In this document: positions 17,825 to 26,368 of the stretch, one piece after another
Numbering within the stretch: position 1 is the stretch's first letter
Layout of the letters: each line of letters starts with the position of its first letter
NCBI RefSeq assembly: GCF_009708215.1
Contig: NZ_CP046175.1
Span: 682,001 to 746,000 of the forward strand
DNA length: 64,000 nt
Reading direction: 5' to 3'
From: Occultella kanbiaonis
Lineage (GTDB): Bacteria; Actinomycetota; Actinomycetes; Actinomycetales; Beutenbergiaceae
Position numbers and translations under genes: made by a program
Notes under the pieces: model-generated
Told to the model about the DNA's origin: nothing
Database searches by the model: none
What the model saw: the letters and a program-made list of their open reading frames with translations, nothing else

Positions 17825-17841
17825 GGGTGCACGCTGGCGGC

Positions 17842-18651
17842 ATGAACACCTCACACACCTCAGATATCAGCGAATCGGCGCGTTCGACCTGGACCGGCAT
17901 GGTGCCGGTCGAGGACACGGCACTGGCCGTCACCGACACCGGCGGTCCCGGTACCCCCGTGGTCTACCTGAACGGCGCGTACGCCTCCCAGCGGCACTGG
18001 CGCCGCGTCGTCGCCGAACTCGGGCCGGGCATGCGGCACATCACCTTCGACGAGCGTGCCCGCGGGCGATCGAAGAGCTCGGCGGACTACTCGTTCGAGG
18101 CGTGCGTCCGTGACATCGATGCCGTCCTCGACGCGCGGGGGGTGGAGCGGGTGCTGCTGGTGGGCTGGTCCTACGGGGCCCTGCTCGGGGTGCACTGGGC
18201 GAGCCGGAACCCGGACCGCGCCCTGGGTGTGGTCGGAGTCGACGGCCCGTACCCGGTCGGCTGGACCGACGAGACCGGCCACGACGAGATCCGGAAGGTG
18301 TTCCGGAGGATGAAGCCGATGATGCCGTTGGTGCGCCCGCTGGGCCTGGCGGCGCGGTTCTCCGCGGAACTGCATGCTGAGCTGGCCATCGAGTCCCACC
18401 ACCTCCACGCCGCCCTCGAACCGGTCCTCGACGGCATGACCGTGCCGGTCCGGTACGTCGTCGCCTCCGGAGAGGCGCTGGGCAGCCGCGACGACCTGCA
18501 GGAACAGATGCGCAAGTCCATCGACCCGGTGCTGGGCCGCAACCCGCATCTGAAGGTGAGCTCGAAGGTGACCAGCAACCACGGGAGCATCCTGCGCAAG
18601 GATTCCCCGGCCGTGCGGGAGGTCGCCGCCCTCGACCGGCGCGATCATTGA
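17842..18651 (+). CDS. Alpha/beta-fold hydrolase
   Basis: This is a cytoplasmic alpha/beta hydrolase of 269 residues. The oxyanion segment is VVYLNGAYASQRHW and the nucleophile elbow VGWSYGA, with Ser as nucleophile. A likely acid lies in the region before the C-terminal histidine of SNHGSIL. The ATG at 17842 is preferred; a GTG at 17827 in frame overlaps the edge of the regulatory dyad. The natural substrate cannot be deduced. The MerR gene starts four bases after its stop, so the enzyme is probably induced by the compound it hydrolyses or by a related stress signal. Confidence 0.85.
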   Translation: MNTSHTSDISESARSTWTGMVPVEDTALAVTDTGGPGTPVVYLNGAYASQRHWRRVVAELGPGMRHITFDERARGRSKSSADYSFEACVRDIDAVLDARGVERVLLVGWSYGALLGVHWASRNPDRALGVVGVDGPYPVGWTDETGHDEIRKVFRRMKPMMPLVRPLGLAARFSAELHAELAIESHHLHAALEPVLDGMTVPVRYVVASGEALGSRDDLQEQMRKSIDPVLGRNPHLKVSSKVTSNHGSILRKDSPAVREVAALDRRDH

Positions 18652-18655
18652 GGAC

Positions 18656-19429
18656 ATGACCAGTGGACTCACGATCGGACAGGCGGCAGCGTTCGCCGGC
18701 GTCACGGTGAAGACCGTGCGGCACTACCACCGGCACGGGCTCGTCGACGAACCAGAACGCGACAGCTCCGGGTACCGGCGGTACGGCTCGGCCGAGCTGC
18801 TGCGGCTGGTCCAGGTGCGGACCATGGCCGCCGCGGGCGTCCCGTTGGCCGAGATCGGCTCGCTGCTCGACGCAGACGCGGAGCCGTTCGCCGCAGCCCT
18901 GGCCGATGTGGAACGCCGGCTGACCGATCGGATCGCGGACCTGGTGGCGCGCCGCGACACCCTGTACCGGCTGGCCGACGGTGACCGGGCGCTGCTGCCG
19001 GACCGTGCCTGCGCGGTCCTGGACCGGATGCGCGATCTCGGCTTCGGTCCTGACTACGTGGCCGCCCAGCGGGAGGCCCTGGTGCTGGCCCGGGCGTTGA
19101 TGCCGGACGTGTTCGAGGCGTTCCTGACACCGTTCGAGACGTTGCTCGATGACCCCGAATACGTCGACCTGACCAAGCGCGGCCTGGAGGCCGAGGCCTG
19201 GGAGCCGGACGACCCCCGTATCGACGAACTCGCCTCCGCCATGGCGGACCGCTACCTCGCCAACCCCGCGCTGCTGGAGATTCCCGCCGGTCCGCAACCC
19301 TGGGCGGACTCCACCAGGTACGGCCTCGTCAACCACCATGGGGAGGACCAGGCACCGATCTCGGCCCGGCTGACCGCGCTCACCGAGGCCAAGCTGCGCT
19401 CCGCAGGCATTCCCGTCCCCCACCAGTGA
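18656..19429 (+). CDS. MerR-family regulator
   Basis: This is a transcriptional activator of 257 residues. The N-terminal winged helix reads LTIGQAAAFAGVTVKTVRHY and is followed by SSGYRRYGSAELLRLVQVRT and a dimerisation helix. The C-terminal part (from about residue 125) has no conserved cysteine cluster, so it is not a metal sensor of the CueR/ZntR type. It more likely binds an organic ligand, as in the TipA/BmrR-like groups. It is cotranscribed with the alpha/beta hydrolase and presumably acts on the dyad at 17805-17824. It converges on the NlpC/P60 gene with ten bases between the stops. Confidence 0.93.
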   Translation: MTSGLTIGQAAAFAGVTVKTVRHYHRHGLVDEPERDSSGYRRYGSAELLRLVQVRTMAAAGVPLAEIGSLLDADAEPFAAALADVERRLTDRIADLVARRDTLYRLADGDRALLPDRACAVLDRMRDLGFGPDYVAAQREALVLARALMPDVFEAFLTPFETLLDDPEYVDLTKRGLEAEAWEPDDPRIDELASAMADRYLANPALLEIPAGPQPWADSTRYGLVNHHGEDQAPISARLTALTEAKLRSAGIPVPHQ

Positions 19430-19439
19430 CGGACGATGC

Positions 19440-20654
19440 TCAGCCGGCGCGGCCGCCGAACGGCAGCATGTTCACGGGGTACACCGGGACCTCCTCGACC
19501 CGACGGCCCGGGGATGGCGCCTGGACGCGCATGTTCGAACCGGAGTAGATCGCCATGTGGTAGATCCCGGACGGTTGGCCGTTGCTCGACCAGAAGAGCA
19601 GGTCACCGACCTGGAGGTCCTCGAGCGCCACCCGTCTGGTGGCATCCCACTGGGCCCTGGTGGTCCGCGGCAGCCGTACGCCGGCCTGCTCGAACGCCCG
19701 CATGGTCAGGCCCGAGCAGTCGTATCCGCCGTCGGCCGGGCCGGCGCCACCCCAGACGTAGGGGACACCCAGCTGGGTGCGCGCCCACTGCAGGGCCCGG
19801 GGGCCGGCGGCGCTCGGCGCCGGGGTGACGTAGGACGCGGCGATCCGGTGCATCTCGCCGGTGTATTCGATGAACCGGCGCACGCCGAGGGAGTCGACAC
19901 CATCGCCGTTCCAGTCTCCGACCAGCGTGGTGTCGCTGACCCGGCCGTAGGCGAGGGAGCGGTCGGCGGGACCCGAGCGGATGGTGTTGGCGATGAAGTA
20001 CAGGTTCGAGCGGCGTACGGCGAAGGTGTCGGTGCGGTTGCCGTCCCAGTCGCCCACGTACACGTCGTCGTCGGCGCGGCCGTAATAGGCGATCGAGTCG
20101 GCATTGCCACCGGCGATCGTGTTCTTGACGTGGTAGGCGTTGCCCCGGCGTACGGCGAGGGTGTCGACGCCGTCGCCGTTCCAGTCGCCGACGAGCACGA
20201 CGTCACCGGGTCTGCCGTAGAAGATCACGGCGTCGGCGGCGCCGCCGGTGAGGCTGTTCTTGATGTGGTACTCATGTCCGCGGCGCACGGCCAGGGTGTC
20301 GATGCCGTCGCCGTTCCAGTCGCCGACCAGGACCACGTCGCCGGGGCGTCCGTAGGTGAACGTGACCTGTGCGCCACCGGTGGTGTTCGCGTTCCGGACG
20401 GAGAAGGTGTTGCCGGTCCGGTAGGCCAGGGTGTCGATGCCGTCGCCGTTCCAGTCGCCCACGAACACCTCGTCCAGGGCGCTGCCGTAGGAGAACTGGC
20501 GGTTCGCCGTCGCGGAGAAGCTGTCGGAGAGGTAGTAGTCACTGCCCGCGCCGCCGATCGCACCGCCCTTGGCCTGTGCCGCCGGCATCCCGACCACCGT
20601 CAGTGCCACCACCATCAGTGCCACCGCGAGCGCCGAGGACCTGTTCTTCGTCAT
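19440..20654 (-). CDS. Secreted VCBS-repeat NlpC/P60 peptidase
   Basis: This is a cell-wall hydrolase of 404 residues. The N-terminus (MTKNRSSALAVALMVVALTV...AAQAKG) is a Sec signal peptide. Five VCBS/FG-GAP-type repeats follow, each built around V-G-D-W-N-G-D-G-x-D-T-L-A, at about residues 60-270. The fourth is degenerate (VGDWDGNRTDTFA). Such repeats bind calcium and form a propeller-like stalk. The C-terminal domain is an NlpC/P60 cysteine peptidase, with nucleophile Cys in YDCSGLTMRAFEQAG and catalytic His in YHMAIYSGS. These enzymes cut peptide bonds in peptidoglycan stem peptides. A GTG directly before the ATG is an alternative start. It is unrelated to the sugar genes around it. Confidence 0.9.
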   Translation of the reverse strand: MTKNRSSALAVALMVVALTVVGMPAAQAKGGAIGGAGSDYYLSDSFSATANRQFSYGSALDEVFVGDWNGDGIDTLAYRTGNTFSVRNANTTGGAQVTFTYGRPGDVVLVGDWNGDGIDTLAVRRGHEYHIKNSLTGGAADAVIFYGRPGDVVLVGDWNGDGVDTLAVRRGNAYHVKNTIAGGNADSIAYYGRADDDVYVGDWDGNRTDTFAVRRSNLYFIANTIRSGPADRSLAYGRVSDTTLVGDWNGDGVDSLGVRRFIEYTGEMHRIAASYVTPAPSAAGPRALQWARTQLGVPYVWGGAGPADGGYDCSGLTMRAFEQAGVRLPRTTRAQWDATRRVALEDLQVGDLLFWSSNGQPSGIYHMAIYSGSNMRVQAPSPGRRVEEVPVYPVNMLPFGGRAG

Positions 20655-20840
20655 CACAGGACGAAGTATGGGTTGGGAGCCGGCCGGCGTCCAAAGCGGC
20701 TTCGGAACCAGGCGCATCCATGCCCCGTCAGGACGACAGGGTGGTGACCACCGCCGACGGTGCGACCGTTGCCGCGACGGGCCCCGCCGGGCGTGACCCG
20801 GTCCATGCGCGTACGGTGGAAGCGCGATCGGGGAGGGCCC

Positions 20841-22085
20841 ATGCGCGCACACGAGAACGTGACCATCAGCGCAACGCTCGCGGACGTGTACAAGGACCTG
20901 CATCGCCATCCGGAGCTCGGTTTCCAGGAGCATCGCACGGCCGGGATCGTCAAGGAGGAGCTCGAGGGACTCGGCTTCGAGGTCTCGTCCGGGATCGGCG
21001 GGACCGGAGTCGTGGCCGTGCTTCGGAACGGGCCGGGGCCGACTGCGCTGCTGCGGGCCGACATGGATGCGCTTCCCGTCAAGGAACAGACCGGTCTGGA
21101 CTACGCCAGCACCGCTACCACGACGGGCGACGGCGGCAAGGTGGTGCCGCTTGCTCATGCGTGTGGGCATGACCTGCACACCACGTGCCTGCTCGGTGCG
21201 GCCGAGGTCCTCTCCCGCGAGACCACCACGTGGTCCGGGGCGTTGCTCCTGGTGTTCCAGCCCGCCGAGGAACTCGGCGCCGGGGCACAGGCGATGGTCG
21301 ACGACGGGTTGTTCGACAGGTTCCCGCGGCCCGATGTGGTGCTGGGCCAGCATGTGGCGCCGTTGCCGGCCGGCCGGATCGCCGGCCACGCCGGCCCGGC
21401 GTACGCCGGATCGGACTCGCTCCGGGTGCGTCTGATCGGGAAGGGTGCACACGGGTCGATGCCCGAGGCCTCGGTCGATCCGGTCGTGCTGGCAGCCGCG
21501 ACGGTGCTACGGCTGCAGACGATCATCTCGCGCGAGATTCCGAGCACGGCGACGGCGGTGCTCACCGTCGGTTCCATCCATGGTGGCGACGCGGCGAACG
21601 TCATTCCCGGCGAGGTCGAGCTGCAGCTCAACATCCGCAGTTACGACGAGAAGGTTCGCGGACGGATCCTCGCTGCGGTCGATCGGATCGCCAAGGGTGA
21701 AGCCGAGACGGCAGGCGCCCCGCAGGAGCCGACGATCACCGAGATCGAACGGTTCCCGGTCGTGGTGAACGACGCGGGCGCGCTGCAGAAGACGTTCGAC
21801 GCGTTCGGTGCCTGGCTCGGGGCGGACAAGCTCCTCGACCCCGGCGCAGGTGCCGGCAGCGAGGACGTCGGCGTGTTGGCGACGAGTTCGGGTGCGCCCC
21901 TGTCCTACTGGCTGCTCGGCGGGACGGACCCTTCGTTGTTCACGACGGGGGACCTCTCGGACCCGGCGCTGCTGACGGTGCCCTCGAACCACTCTCCCCG
22001 GTACGCGCCGGTCATCGAGCCGACGCTTCAGCTCGGTGTCACCGCGCTCGTGACGGCGGCGCGCACCTGGTTGCCGGCCGCGTAG
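20841..22085 (+). CDS. M20-family amidohydrolase
   Basis: This is a dizinc aminoacylase/carboxypeptidase of the M20D (AbgA/hippurate hydrolase) type, 414 residues. The motifs are LHRHPELGFQEHRTA, LLRADMDALPVKEQTGLDYA, the metal-binding ACGHDLHTT, and VFQPAEELGAGAQAM, whose Glu-Glu supplies the catalytic base. The lid domain begins KGAHGSMPEASVDPV. ATG 20841 is supported by GGGAGGG upstream. The preceding 186 bases are the divergent gap toward the NlpC/P60 gene. It stands alone as a transcription unit, closed by the strong hairpin at 22101. The substrate is probably an N-acyl amino acid; this is a family-level call. Confidence 0.9.
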   Translation: MRAHENVTISATLADVYKDLHRHPELGFQEHRTAGIVKEELEGLGFEVSSGIGGTGVVAVLRNGPGPTALLRADMDALPVKEQTGLDYASTATTTGDGGKVVPLAHACGHDLHTTCLLGAAEVLSRETTTWSGALLLVFQPAEELGAGAQAMVDDGLFDRFPRPDVVLGQHVAPLPAGRIAGHAGPAYAGSDSLRVRLIGKGAHGSMPEASVDPVVLAAATVLRLQTIISREIPSTATAVLTVGSIHGGDAANVIPGEVELQLNIRSYDEKVRGRILAAVDRIAKGEAETAGAPQEPTITEIERFPVVVNDAGALQKTFDAFGAWLGADKLLDPGAGAGSEDVGVLATSSGAPLSYWLLGGTDPSLFTTGDLSDPALLTVPSNHSPRYAPVIEPTLQLGVTALVTAARTWLPAA

Positions 22086-22100
22086 GCACCCACCACGGCA

Positions 22101-22132
22101 CCGGGCAGGCCGGCTGATGCCGACCTGCCCGG
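22101..22132. terminator. Bidirectional hairpin terminator
   Basis: The stem CCGGGCAGG / CCTGCCCGG (nine pairs) encloses a second stem CGGC / GCCG around a TGAT loop, with one unpaired base on each side. The tail TTCGTTCGTTCC follows on the plus strand. It lies between the converging M20 and glycerophosphodiesterase genes, where a shared terminator is expected. Confidence 0.8.
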
Positions 22133-22179
22133 TTCGTTCGTTCCCCGCAGGCTGCGGTTTCCCGGCGCCCACCGGCGGG

Positions 22180-22968
22180 TCACACCACGGCTGGGGCCTC
22201 GCGCACCGGTCGGCTCGCGCTGAGCCAGCCCAGCAGCCGGTCCGGGCGGTCGGTGATGATGCCGTCCACGCCCCACTCCAGGGCCTGCGCCCACGAGTCG
22301 ACGTCGTTCAACGTCCACACGAACACGCTCATCCCGGCGTCGTGGATCCGACCGACCAGGCCGGGGTCGGCGAGCAGCACCTCGTGGCTCGGGTTGCACC
22401 CGCGCACGCCCAGCTCCGCGCAGAACGGCAGGAGGTCGGGGTTGGATGCCGCCTCCTTCGAGATGAGCAGGTCCCGGCGCAGGTCCGGGGCCACCTCGGC
22501 GAGCGAGCGCAGCGTCTGCGGCCAGAATGTCTGCGCGATCGTGCGATCGGCGACCCCGGCGTCGGTGAGCACGCCGACGATCCCGGTGGCCTGCGCCGGG
22601 GTGTAGTCGCCCTTGAGCTCCATGAGCAGGTCGGTGCCGGGATGGGCCGCCACGAACGCGGCCACGTCGGCGAGCAACGGAACCCGATGGGAGGCGAACG
22701 TCGGCGAGAACCACGCTCCGCCGTCGAGGGCAGTGGCCTGCTCGGCGAGCAGACCGGCCACCGGGCCGCTGGCGTTCGTGGTGGCGTCCACGGTCTCGTC
22801 GTGGATCACCACGCCGACTTCGTCACGGCTGAGCCGTACGTCGATCTCGACGAGGTCGGCCCCGGCCCGCCAGGCACCCTCCACCGCGGGCAGCGTGTTC
22901 GGCGGCGCCATCGCGGTGTTGCCACGGTGGGCGATCACGAGCGGTCCGGGACCGCCGAGGTGACTCAC
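22180..22968 (-). CDS. Glycerophosphodiester phosphodiesterase
   Basis: This is a cytoplasmic TIM-barrel enzyme of 262 residues that would split glycerophosphodiesters into glycerol 3-phosphate and an alcohol, like UgpQ. It shows IAHRGNTAMAPPNTLPA, LVEIDVRLSRDEVGVVIHDE (metal-binding Glu and Asp, catalytic His) and a C-terminal GVDGIITDRPDRLLGWL. The otherwise common PENT motif reads PPNT, so one conserved glutamate is missing. GTG 22968 overlaps the stop of the binding-protein gene. The order permease, permease, binding protein, diesterase resembles the E. coli ugp operon, which points to glycerophosphodiesters or glycerol 3-phosphate as the imported substrate. Confidence 0.88.
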   Translation of the reverse strand: MSHLGGPGPLVIAHRGNTAMAPPNTLPAVEGAWRAGADLVEIDVRLSRDEVGVVIHDETVDATTNASGPVAGLLAEQATALDGGAWFSPTFASHRVPLLADVAAFVAAHPGTDLLMELKGDYTPAQATGIVGVLTDAGVADRTIAQTFWPQTLRSLAEVAPDLRRDLLISKEAASNPDLLPFCAELGVRGCNPSHEVLLADPGLVGRIHDAGMSVFVWTLNDVDSWAQALEWGVDGIITDRPDRLLGWLSASRPVREAPAVV

Positions 22969-24344
22969 AGGTAGGGCTCCACGTTGTCCTCGAAGGCCAC
23001 GTCCAGCTTGGCGGAGACGTCCGGGAACACGTCCTCGGGGCTGGCGCCGGCCAGGACCAGCTCCTCGATGCCGTCGGTGATGATCTGGTCGCCGCCCGGG
23101 GTGAACACCCGGACCCAGTCCTGGACCCGCGTCTTCTGCTGCAGCTGGTCCACGGACGTGCGGAACTGCGGCGTCTCCTCGTACACGGCGGCCATGATGT
23201 CGCCCTCGACCGCCGAGGTGCGGACCGGCATGTACCCCGTTGACTGCGAGAACAGGGCGGTGTTGTCGGTCTCGGTGAGGAACTTCAGGAACATCGCCGC
23301 GGCGAGCTGCTGCTCGGGGGTCCGCGAGGACGGGATGGCCAGCCCGGTGCCGCCGGTGGGCACGTTCGGTGCGTCCACCGGGCCGTTCGGCAGGAACGAG
23401 GTGCCGAGCTCGAACGGGGCCGCGTCCAGGTGGCCCTTCAGCGAGCCGGTGGATCCGATCAGGCAGGCGAAGATGCCGGCCTGGAAGTCCGCGTTCGTGT
23501 CAGAGCCGAGCCCGGCGAACGCGGTCTCACCGTTGTACATGTCCCGCACGAACGCGCCGGCGGTCATGGCCTCCTCGGTGTCGAGGGTCACCGTCCAGTC
23601 GTCGCTCATGTTGCCGCCGAGGCCCCAGATCACGTTGGAGAACCACCAGCCGGCCCAGGACGGGCCGATGCCGAGACCGAGGGCCTGGCCGTCGGCCGGG
23701 ACCTGCGCCTGCAGCGCGGGTGCCCACTCCTGAAGCTCGGCCCAGGTCTCGGGGCCGCGGTCCGGCAGGCCCGCGGCCGCCCAGACGTCCTTGTTGTAGT
23801 AGAAGAGCGGGGTGGAGCGGGCGTACGGGGCCGCGTAGTGCTTGCCCTCGTACTCGTAGTCGCTGTAGAGCGTCTCGACGTAGTCGTCGGTGTCCACCTC
23901 GAGGTGGGCGAAGACATCGTCGATGGCCATGATCTGACCGTTGATGAAGTACCGGAACCACCACACGTCCGAGGCGATGACCAGGTCCGGCAGGTCGTCG
24001 GTGCCGGAGGCGGCCTGGAACCGCTGCGCGATCTCGTCGTAGTTCGCGCCGGCGGTGACGTGGTTGATCTTGATGTCCGGGTACTCGACGTTGAAGGCCG
24101 CGATGTAGGACTCCTCGAGCTCCTTCGTGTTCCCCGGGTGGTTGGACCACCAGGTGATCTCCGTGGCCGGCTCGATCGAGGCCCAGTCGGTCGCTTCGCC
24201 CTCCTCCTCCTCGCCGCCACCGCCGCCGACGGACGGGCCGCTGCAGGCGGCGAGCAGCCCGCCGGCGGCACCGAGGCCGCTGAGCTGGAGCAGGCTACGG
24301 CGGGAGGGGGTCCACAGCGGTGTGGTGCGACGTGACGTCGTCAT
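22965..24344 (-). CDS. ABC solute-binding lipoprotein, UgpB-like
   Basis: This is a membrane-anchored substrate-binding protein of 459 residues. The N-terminus carries a twin-arginine stretch (PSRRSLLQLSGLGAAGG) and a LLAAC lipobox near residue 34, followed by a G/E-rich linker. The mature part starts TEITWWSNHPGNTKELEES, typical of family 1 sugar/glycerol-phosphate binding proteins, with AAMFLKFLTETDNTALFSQS and STGYMPVRTSA near the end. A GGAAG ribosome site precedes ATG 24344. It is separated from the upstream permease by 60 bases, which may let it be made in excess. Together with the diesterase it suggests an Ugp-like importer; the ligand is not proven. Confidence 0.9.
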   Translation of the reverse strand: MTTSRRTTPLWTPSRRSLLQLSGLGAAGGLLAACSGPSVGGGGGEEEEGEATDWASIEPATEITWWSNHPGNTKELEESYIAAFNVEYPDIKINHVTAGANYDEIAQRFQAASGTDDLPDLVIASDVWWFRYFINGQIMAIDDVFAHLEVDTDDYVETLYSDYEYEGKHYAAPYARSTPLFYYNKDVWAAAGLPDRGPETWAELQEWAPALQAQVPADGQALGLGIGPSWAGWWFSNVIWGLGGNMSDDWTVTLDTEEAMTAGAFVRDMYNGETAFAGLGSDTNADFQAGIFACLIGSTGSLKGHLDAAPFELGTSFLPNGPVDAPNVPTGGTGLAIPSSRTPEQQLAAAMFLKFLTETDNTALFSQSTGYMPVRTSAVEGDIMAAVYEETPQFRTSVDQLQQKTRVQDWVRVFTPGGDQIITDGIEELVLAGASPEDVFPDVSAKLDVAFEDNVEPYL

Positions 24345-24404
24345 GGTGCGCTTCCTTCTTCTATGTGGGGGATGAACAGACGTGGTTCTTGGGATGCGGG
24401 TGGA

Positions 24405-25304
24405 TCAGCCGGTGACGGCGCCCGCGGTGAGACCGGAGACGAGGCGACGCTGCAGGACCAGGAAGATGAGCAGCATCGGGGTGGTCACCACCACCGTGGC
24501 GGCCATCAGGACGCCCCAGTTCTGCAGGCCGTCGAGGCTCTGCAGCAGCGTCAGCCCGACCGGCAGGGTCATCGTGTCCGTGTTGTCCGTGACGAGCATC
24601 GGCCACAGGTAGTCGTTCCACTCCGCGACCAGGGAGATGAGGCCCACGGCGGCGATCGTCGGCATCGACATCGGCACCACGAACCGCCAGAGCCGGCGCC
24701 AGTGCCCGGCGCCGTCCATCTGCGCCGCCTCGAGCACCGAGATCGGCAGCGACCGGAAGTGCTGACGGAACAGGAACGTGCCGAACGCGCTCGCCAACCC
24801 CGGCACCAGGATGCCCTGGTAGGTGTTCAGCCAACCGAGCGATGCGATCAGGGTGTAGTTCGGGATGATCGTGATCTGGGACGGGATCAGCAGTGCGAAG
24901 ATCACCACCACGAACGCGACCCTCTTGAACGGGACGTCGATGAACACGAGCGCGTACGCGCAGGTAAGGCCTAGGAAGACCTTCAGCCCGGCACCGGCGA
25001 TGGTCAGTCCGACACTGTTCAGGGCCATCCGCCCGATCGGGATGGACGTGGCGACCTGCTCGTAGTTGGTCCACTCGAAAGCCTCCGGCAGCCACTGCAG
25101 CGGCACCGAGTAGATCTCGCCGGACTCCTTGAAACTGGCTAGGAACATCCAGATCAGCGGCACGGACATGACCAGGATCGCGGCGATCAGGGTCAGGTAC
25201 AGGCCGGCGTCCAGGTGCGCACGGAATGGTCGACGGCGGCCCTTGGGCTGGTCCGTCCCGGCCGGCGTGGGTGCGTCGACGCGTTCGTCCACTGTGGTGC
25301 TCAT
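24405..25304 (-). CDS. ABC permease, MalG/UgpE type
   Basis: This is an inner-membrane permease of 299 residues. After a polar N-terminal tail of about 30 residues, membrane segments begin at LYLTLIAAILVMSVPLIWMF. The conserved ATPase-contact loop reads LEAAQMDGAGHWRRLWRFVV. The C-terminus VLQRRLVSGLTAGAVTG is the usual end for this subunit. ATG 25304 overlaps the stop of the partner permease (ATGA), so the two are coupled. As with the other importers in the window, no ATPase accompanies it. Confidence 0.92.
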   Translation of the reverse strand: MSTTVDERVDAPTPAGTDQPKGRRRPFRAHLDAGLYLTLIAAILVMSVPLIWMFLASFKESGEIYSVPLQWLPEAFEWTNYEQVATSIPIGRMALNSVGLTIAGAGLKVFLGLTCAYALVFIDVPFKRVAFVVVIFALLIPSQITIIPNYTLIASLGWLNTYQGILVPGLASAFGTFLFRQHFRSLPISVLEAAQMDGAGHWRRLWRFVVPMSMPTIAAVGLISLVAEWNDYLWPMLVTDNTDTMTLPVGLTLLQSLDGLQNWGVLMAATVVVTTPMLLIFLVLQRRLVSGLTAGAVTG

Positions 25305-26254
25305 GCGTAGTGGACCTTTCGTTCCATGAACTTCAGCTGGATGGCCGTGATCACCAGCAGGATCACGAACAGGATGGTTGCGGCGGCGGAGGCGAAGCCG
25401 GCGCGGCCGGTCTGGAAGCCCTCGACGTAGATCTGGTACATGAGCGTCGTCGTCGAGCCGAGCGGTCCGCCGTCGGTCATCGCCTTGATCAGGTCGAAGG
25501 ACTGCAGCGAGCTCAGGATCGTGGTGATCAGCAGGAAGAACGTCACCGGGCCGAGCAGCGGCAACACGATCGACCAGAACGTGCGCGTCTTGCCCGCACC
25601 GTCGAGCGCCGCGGCGTCATGCAGGTCCTGCGGCACGCCCTGCAGCCCGGCCAGGTAGATCAGCGCGACGTACCCGACGTGCTTCCACAGGTAGACGATG
25701 ATGATCATGATCAGTGCCCACGGCGAGGTGGTGTACCACTGCGGGGAGCTGAGCCCGATCGCCTTCAGCAGCGTGGAGAGCAGGCCGTAGCGCGGGTCGA
25801 AGATGTACAGCCAGAGCATGCCGACCGCGATCCCGGAGAGCACGTACGGCGCGAACGCCACGGTGCGGGCGATGCCACGTCCGAAGATCTTCTTGTTCAG
25901 CAGCAGCGCCAGGCCCAGGCCGAGCACCAACGAGCCGCCCACGGTGGTCACGGCGAAGATCGCGGTGGTGCCCATCACCTGCGGGGTGTCCGGGTCGGTG
26001 AACCAGCGGATGTAGTTCTCGAAGCCGATGAACCGCGCCACGCTCGAGCCCATGTTCCACTGCAGCATCGAGTAGTAGAAGCTCAGCAGCAGCGGCCGGT
26101 ACACGAAGATCAGCAGCAGGGCGATGTTCGGCCCGGCCAGCAGGGCGAAGAAGCCCAGGTTGCGCAGCCGCTTGCGGCGCTGGGCCGCACGGCGCTGCGT
26201 CGAATGGGGCTGGCTCGGCGCCGTCGCGATCGGGGTGGCGGTCTGCGCCGTCAT
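25301..26254 (-). CDS. ABC permease, MalF/UgpA type
   Basis: This is a permease of 317 residues. A charged tail (QRRAAQRRKRLRNLG) leads into FFALLAGPNIALLLIFVYRP. The EAA loop is LHDAAALDGAGKTRTFWSIV. I take ATG 26254 as the start because it matches the family N-terminus. No ribosome site of its own is visible there. Instead the ATG overlaps the stop of a 19-codon ORF with a strong ribosome site, so translation is probably handed over from that ORF. It is the first transporter gene of the operon that ends with the glycerophosphodiesterase. Confidence 0.9.
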   Translation of the reverse strand: MTAQTATPIATAPSQPHSTQRRAAQRRKRLRNLGFFALLAGPNIALLLIFVYRPLLLSFYYSMLQWNMGSSVARFIGFENYIRWFTDPDTPQVMGTTAIFAVTTVGGSLVLGLGLALLLNKKIFGRGIARTVAFAPYVLSGIAVGMLWLYIFDPRYGLLSTLLKAIGLSSPQWYTTSPWALIMIIIVYLWKHVGYVALIYLAGLQGVPQDLHDAAALDGAGKTRTFWSIVLPLLGPVTFFLLITTILSSLQSFDLIKAMTDGGPLGSTTTLMYQIYVEGFQTGRAGFASAAATILFVILLVITAIQLKFMERKVHYA

Positions 26255-26310
26255 CGAGGGGACACCGTGTAGTCGTAGCGTCGGGGCGCCACGGGGTCGG
26301 TCATGCTCAT
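26251..26310 (-). CDS. Small coupled leader ORF (19 codons)
   Basis: ATG 26310 opens a 19-residue frame (MSMTDPVAPRRYDYTVSPR) preceded by AAAGGAG, the best ribosome site in this operon. It ends in ATGA shared with the permease start. The arrangement fits a leader peptide that loads ribosomes for the permease. The peptide has no membrane segment and no resemblance that I recognise. A recent frameshift that cut off an originally longer permease N-terminus is the other explanation. Confidence 0.6.
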   Translation of the reverse strand: MSMTDPVAPRRYDYTVSPR

Positions 26311-26355
26311 AGTCGCTCCTTTGGGACATGCAAGGAGACCGCCCCTGGCGGTCCG

Positions 26356-26368
26356 GCAAAGCCTTTGC
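26356..26368. promoter_or_regulatory. 13-bp palindrome, likely operator
   Basis: GCAAAG-C-CTTTGC is a perfect palindrome 46 bases upstream of the leader ORF, in the gap between the importer operon and its divergent DeoR regulator. It has the size and symmetry of a LacI-type or catabolite operator. The local sequence is less GC-rich than its surroundings, as expected for a promoter region. Confidence 0.5.

Larger units (their letters stand above)
17483..17841. other. Divergent intergenic region with repeat and operator
   Basis: This 359-base gap lies between the exporter operon (minus) and the alpha/beta hydrolase (plus). No gene is evident. It contains one copy of a 57-base dispersed repeat (17659-17715, listed separately) and a MerR-like promoter dyad (17805-17824). 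The rest has no motif that I can recognise, including for the minus-strand promoter. Confidence 0.5.
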
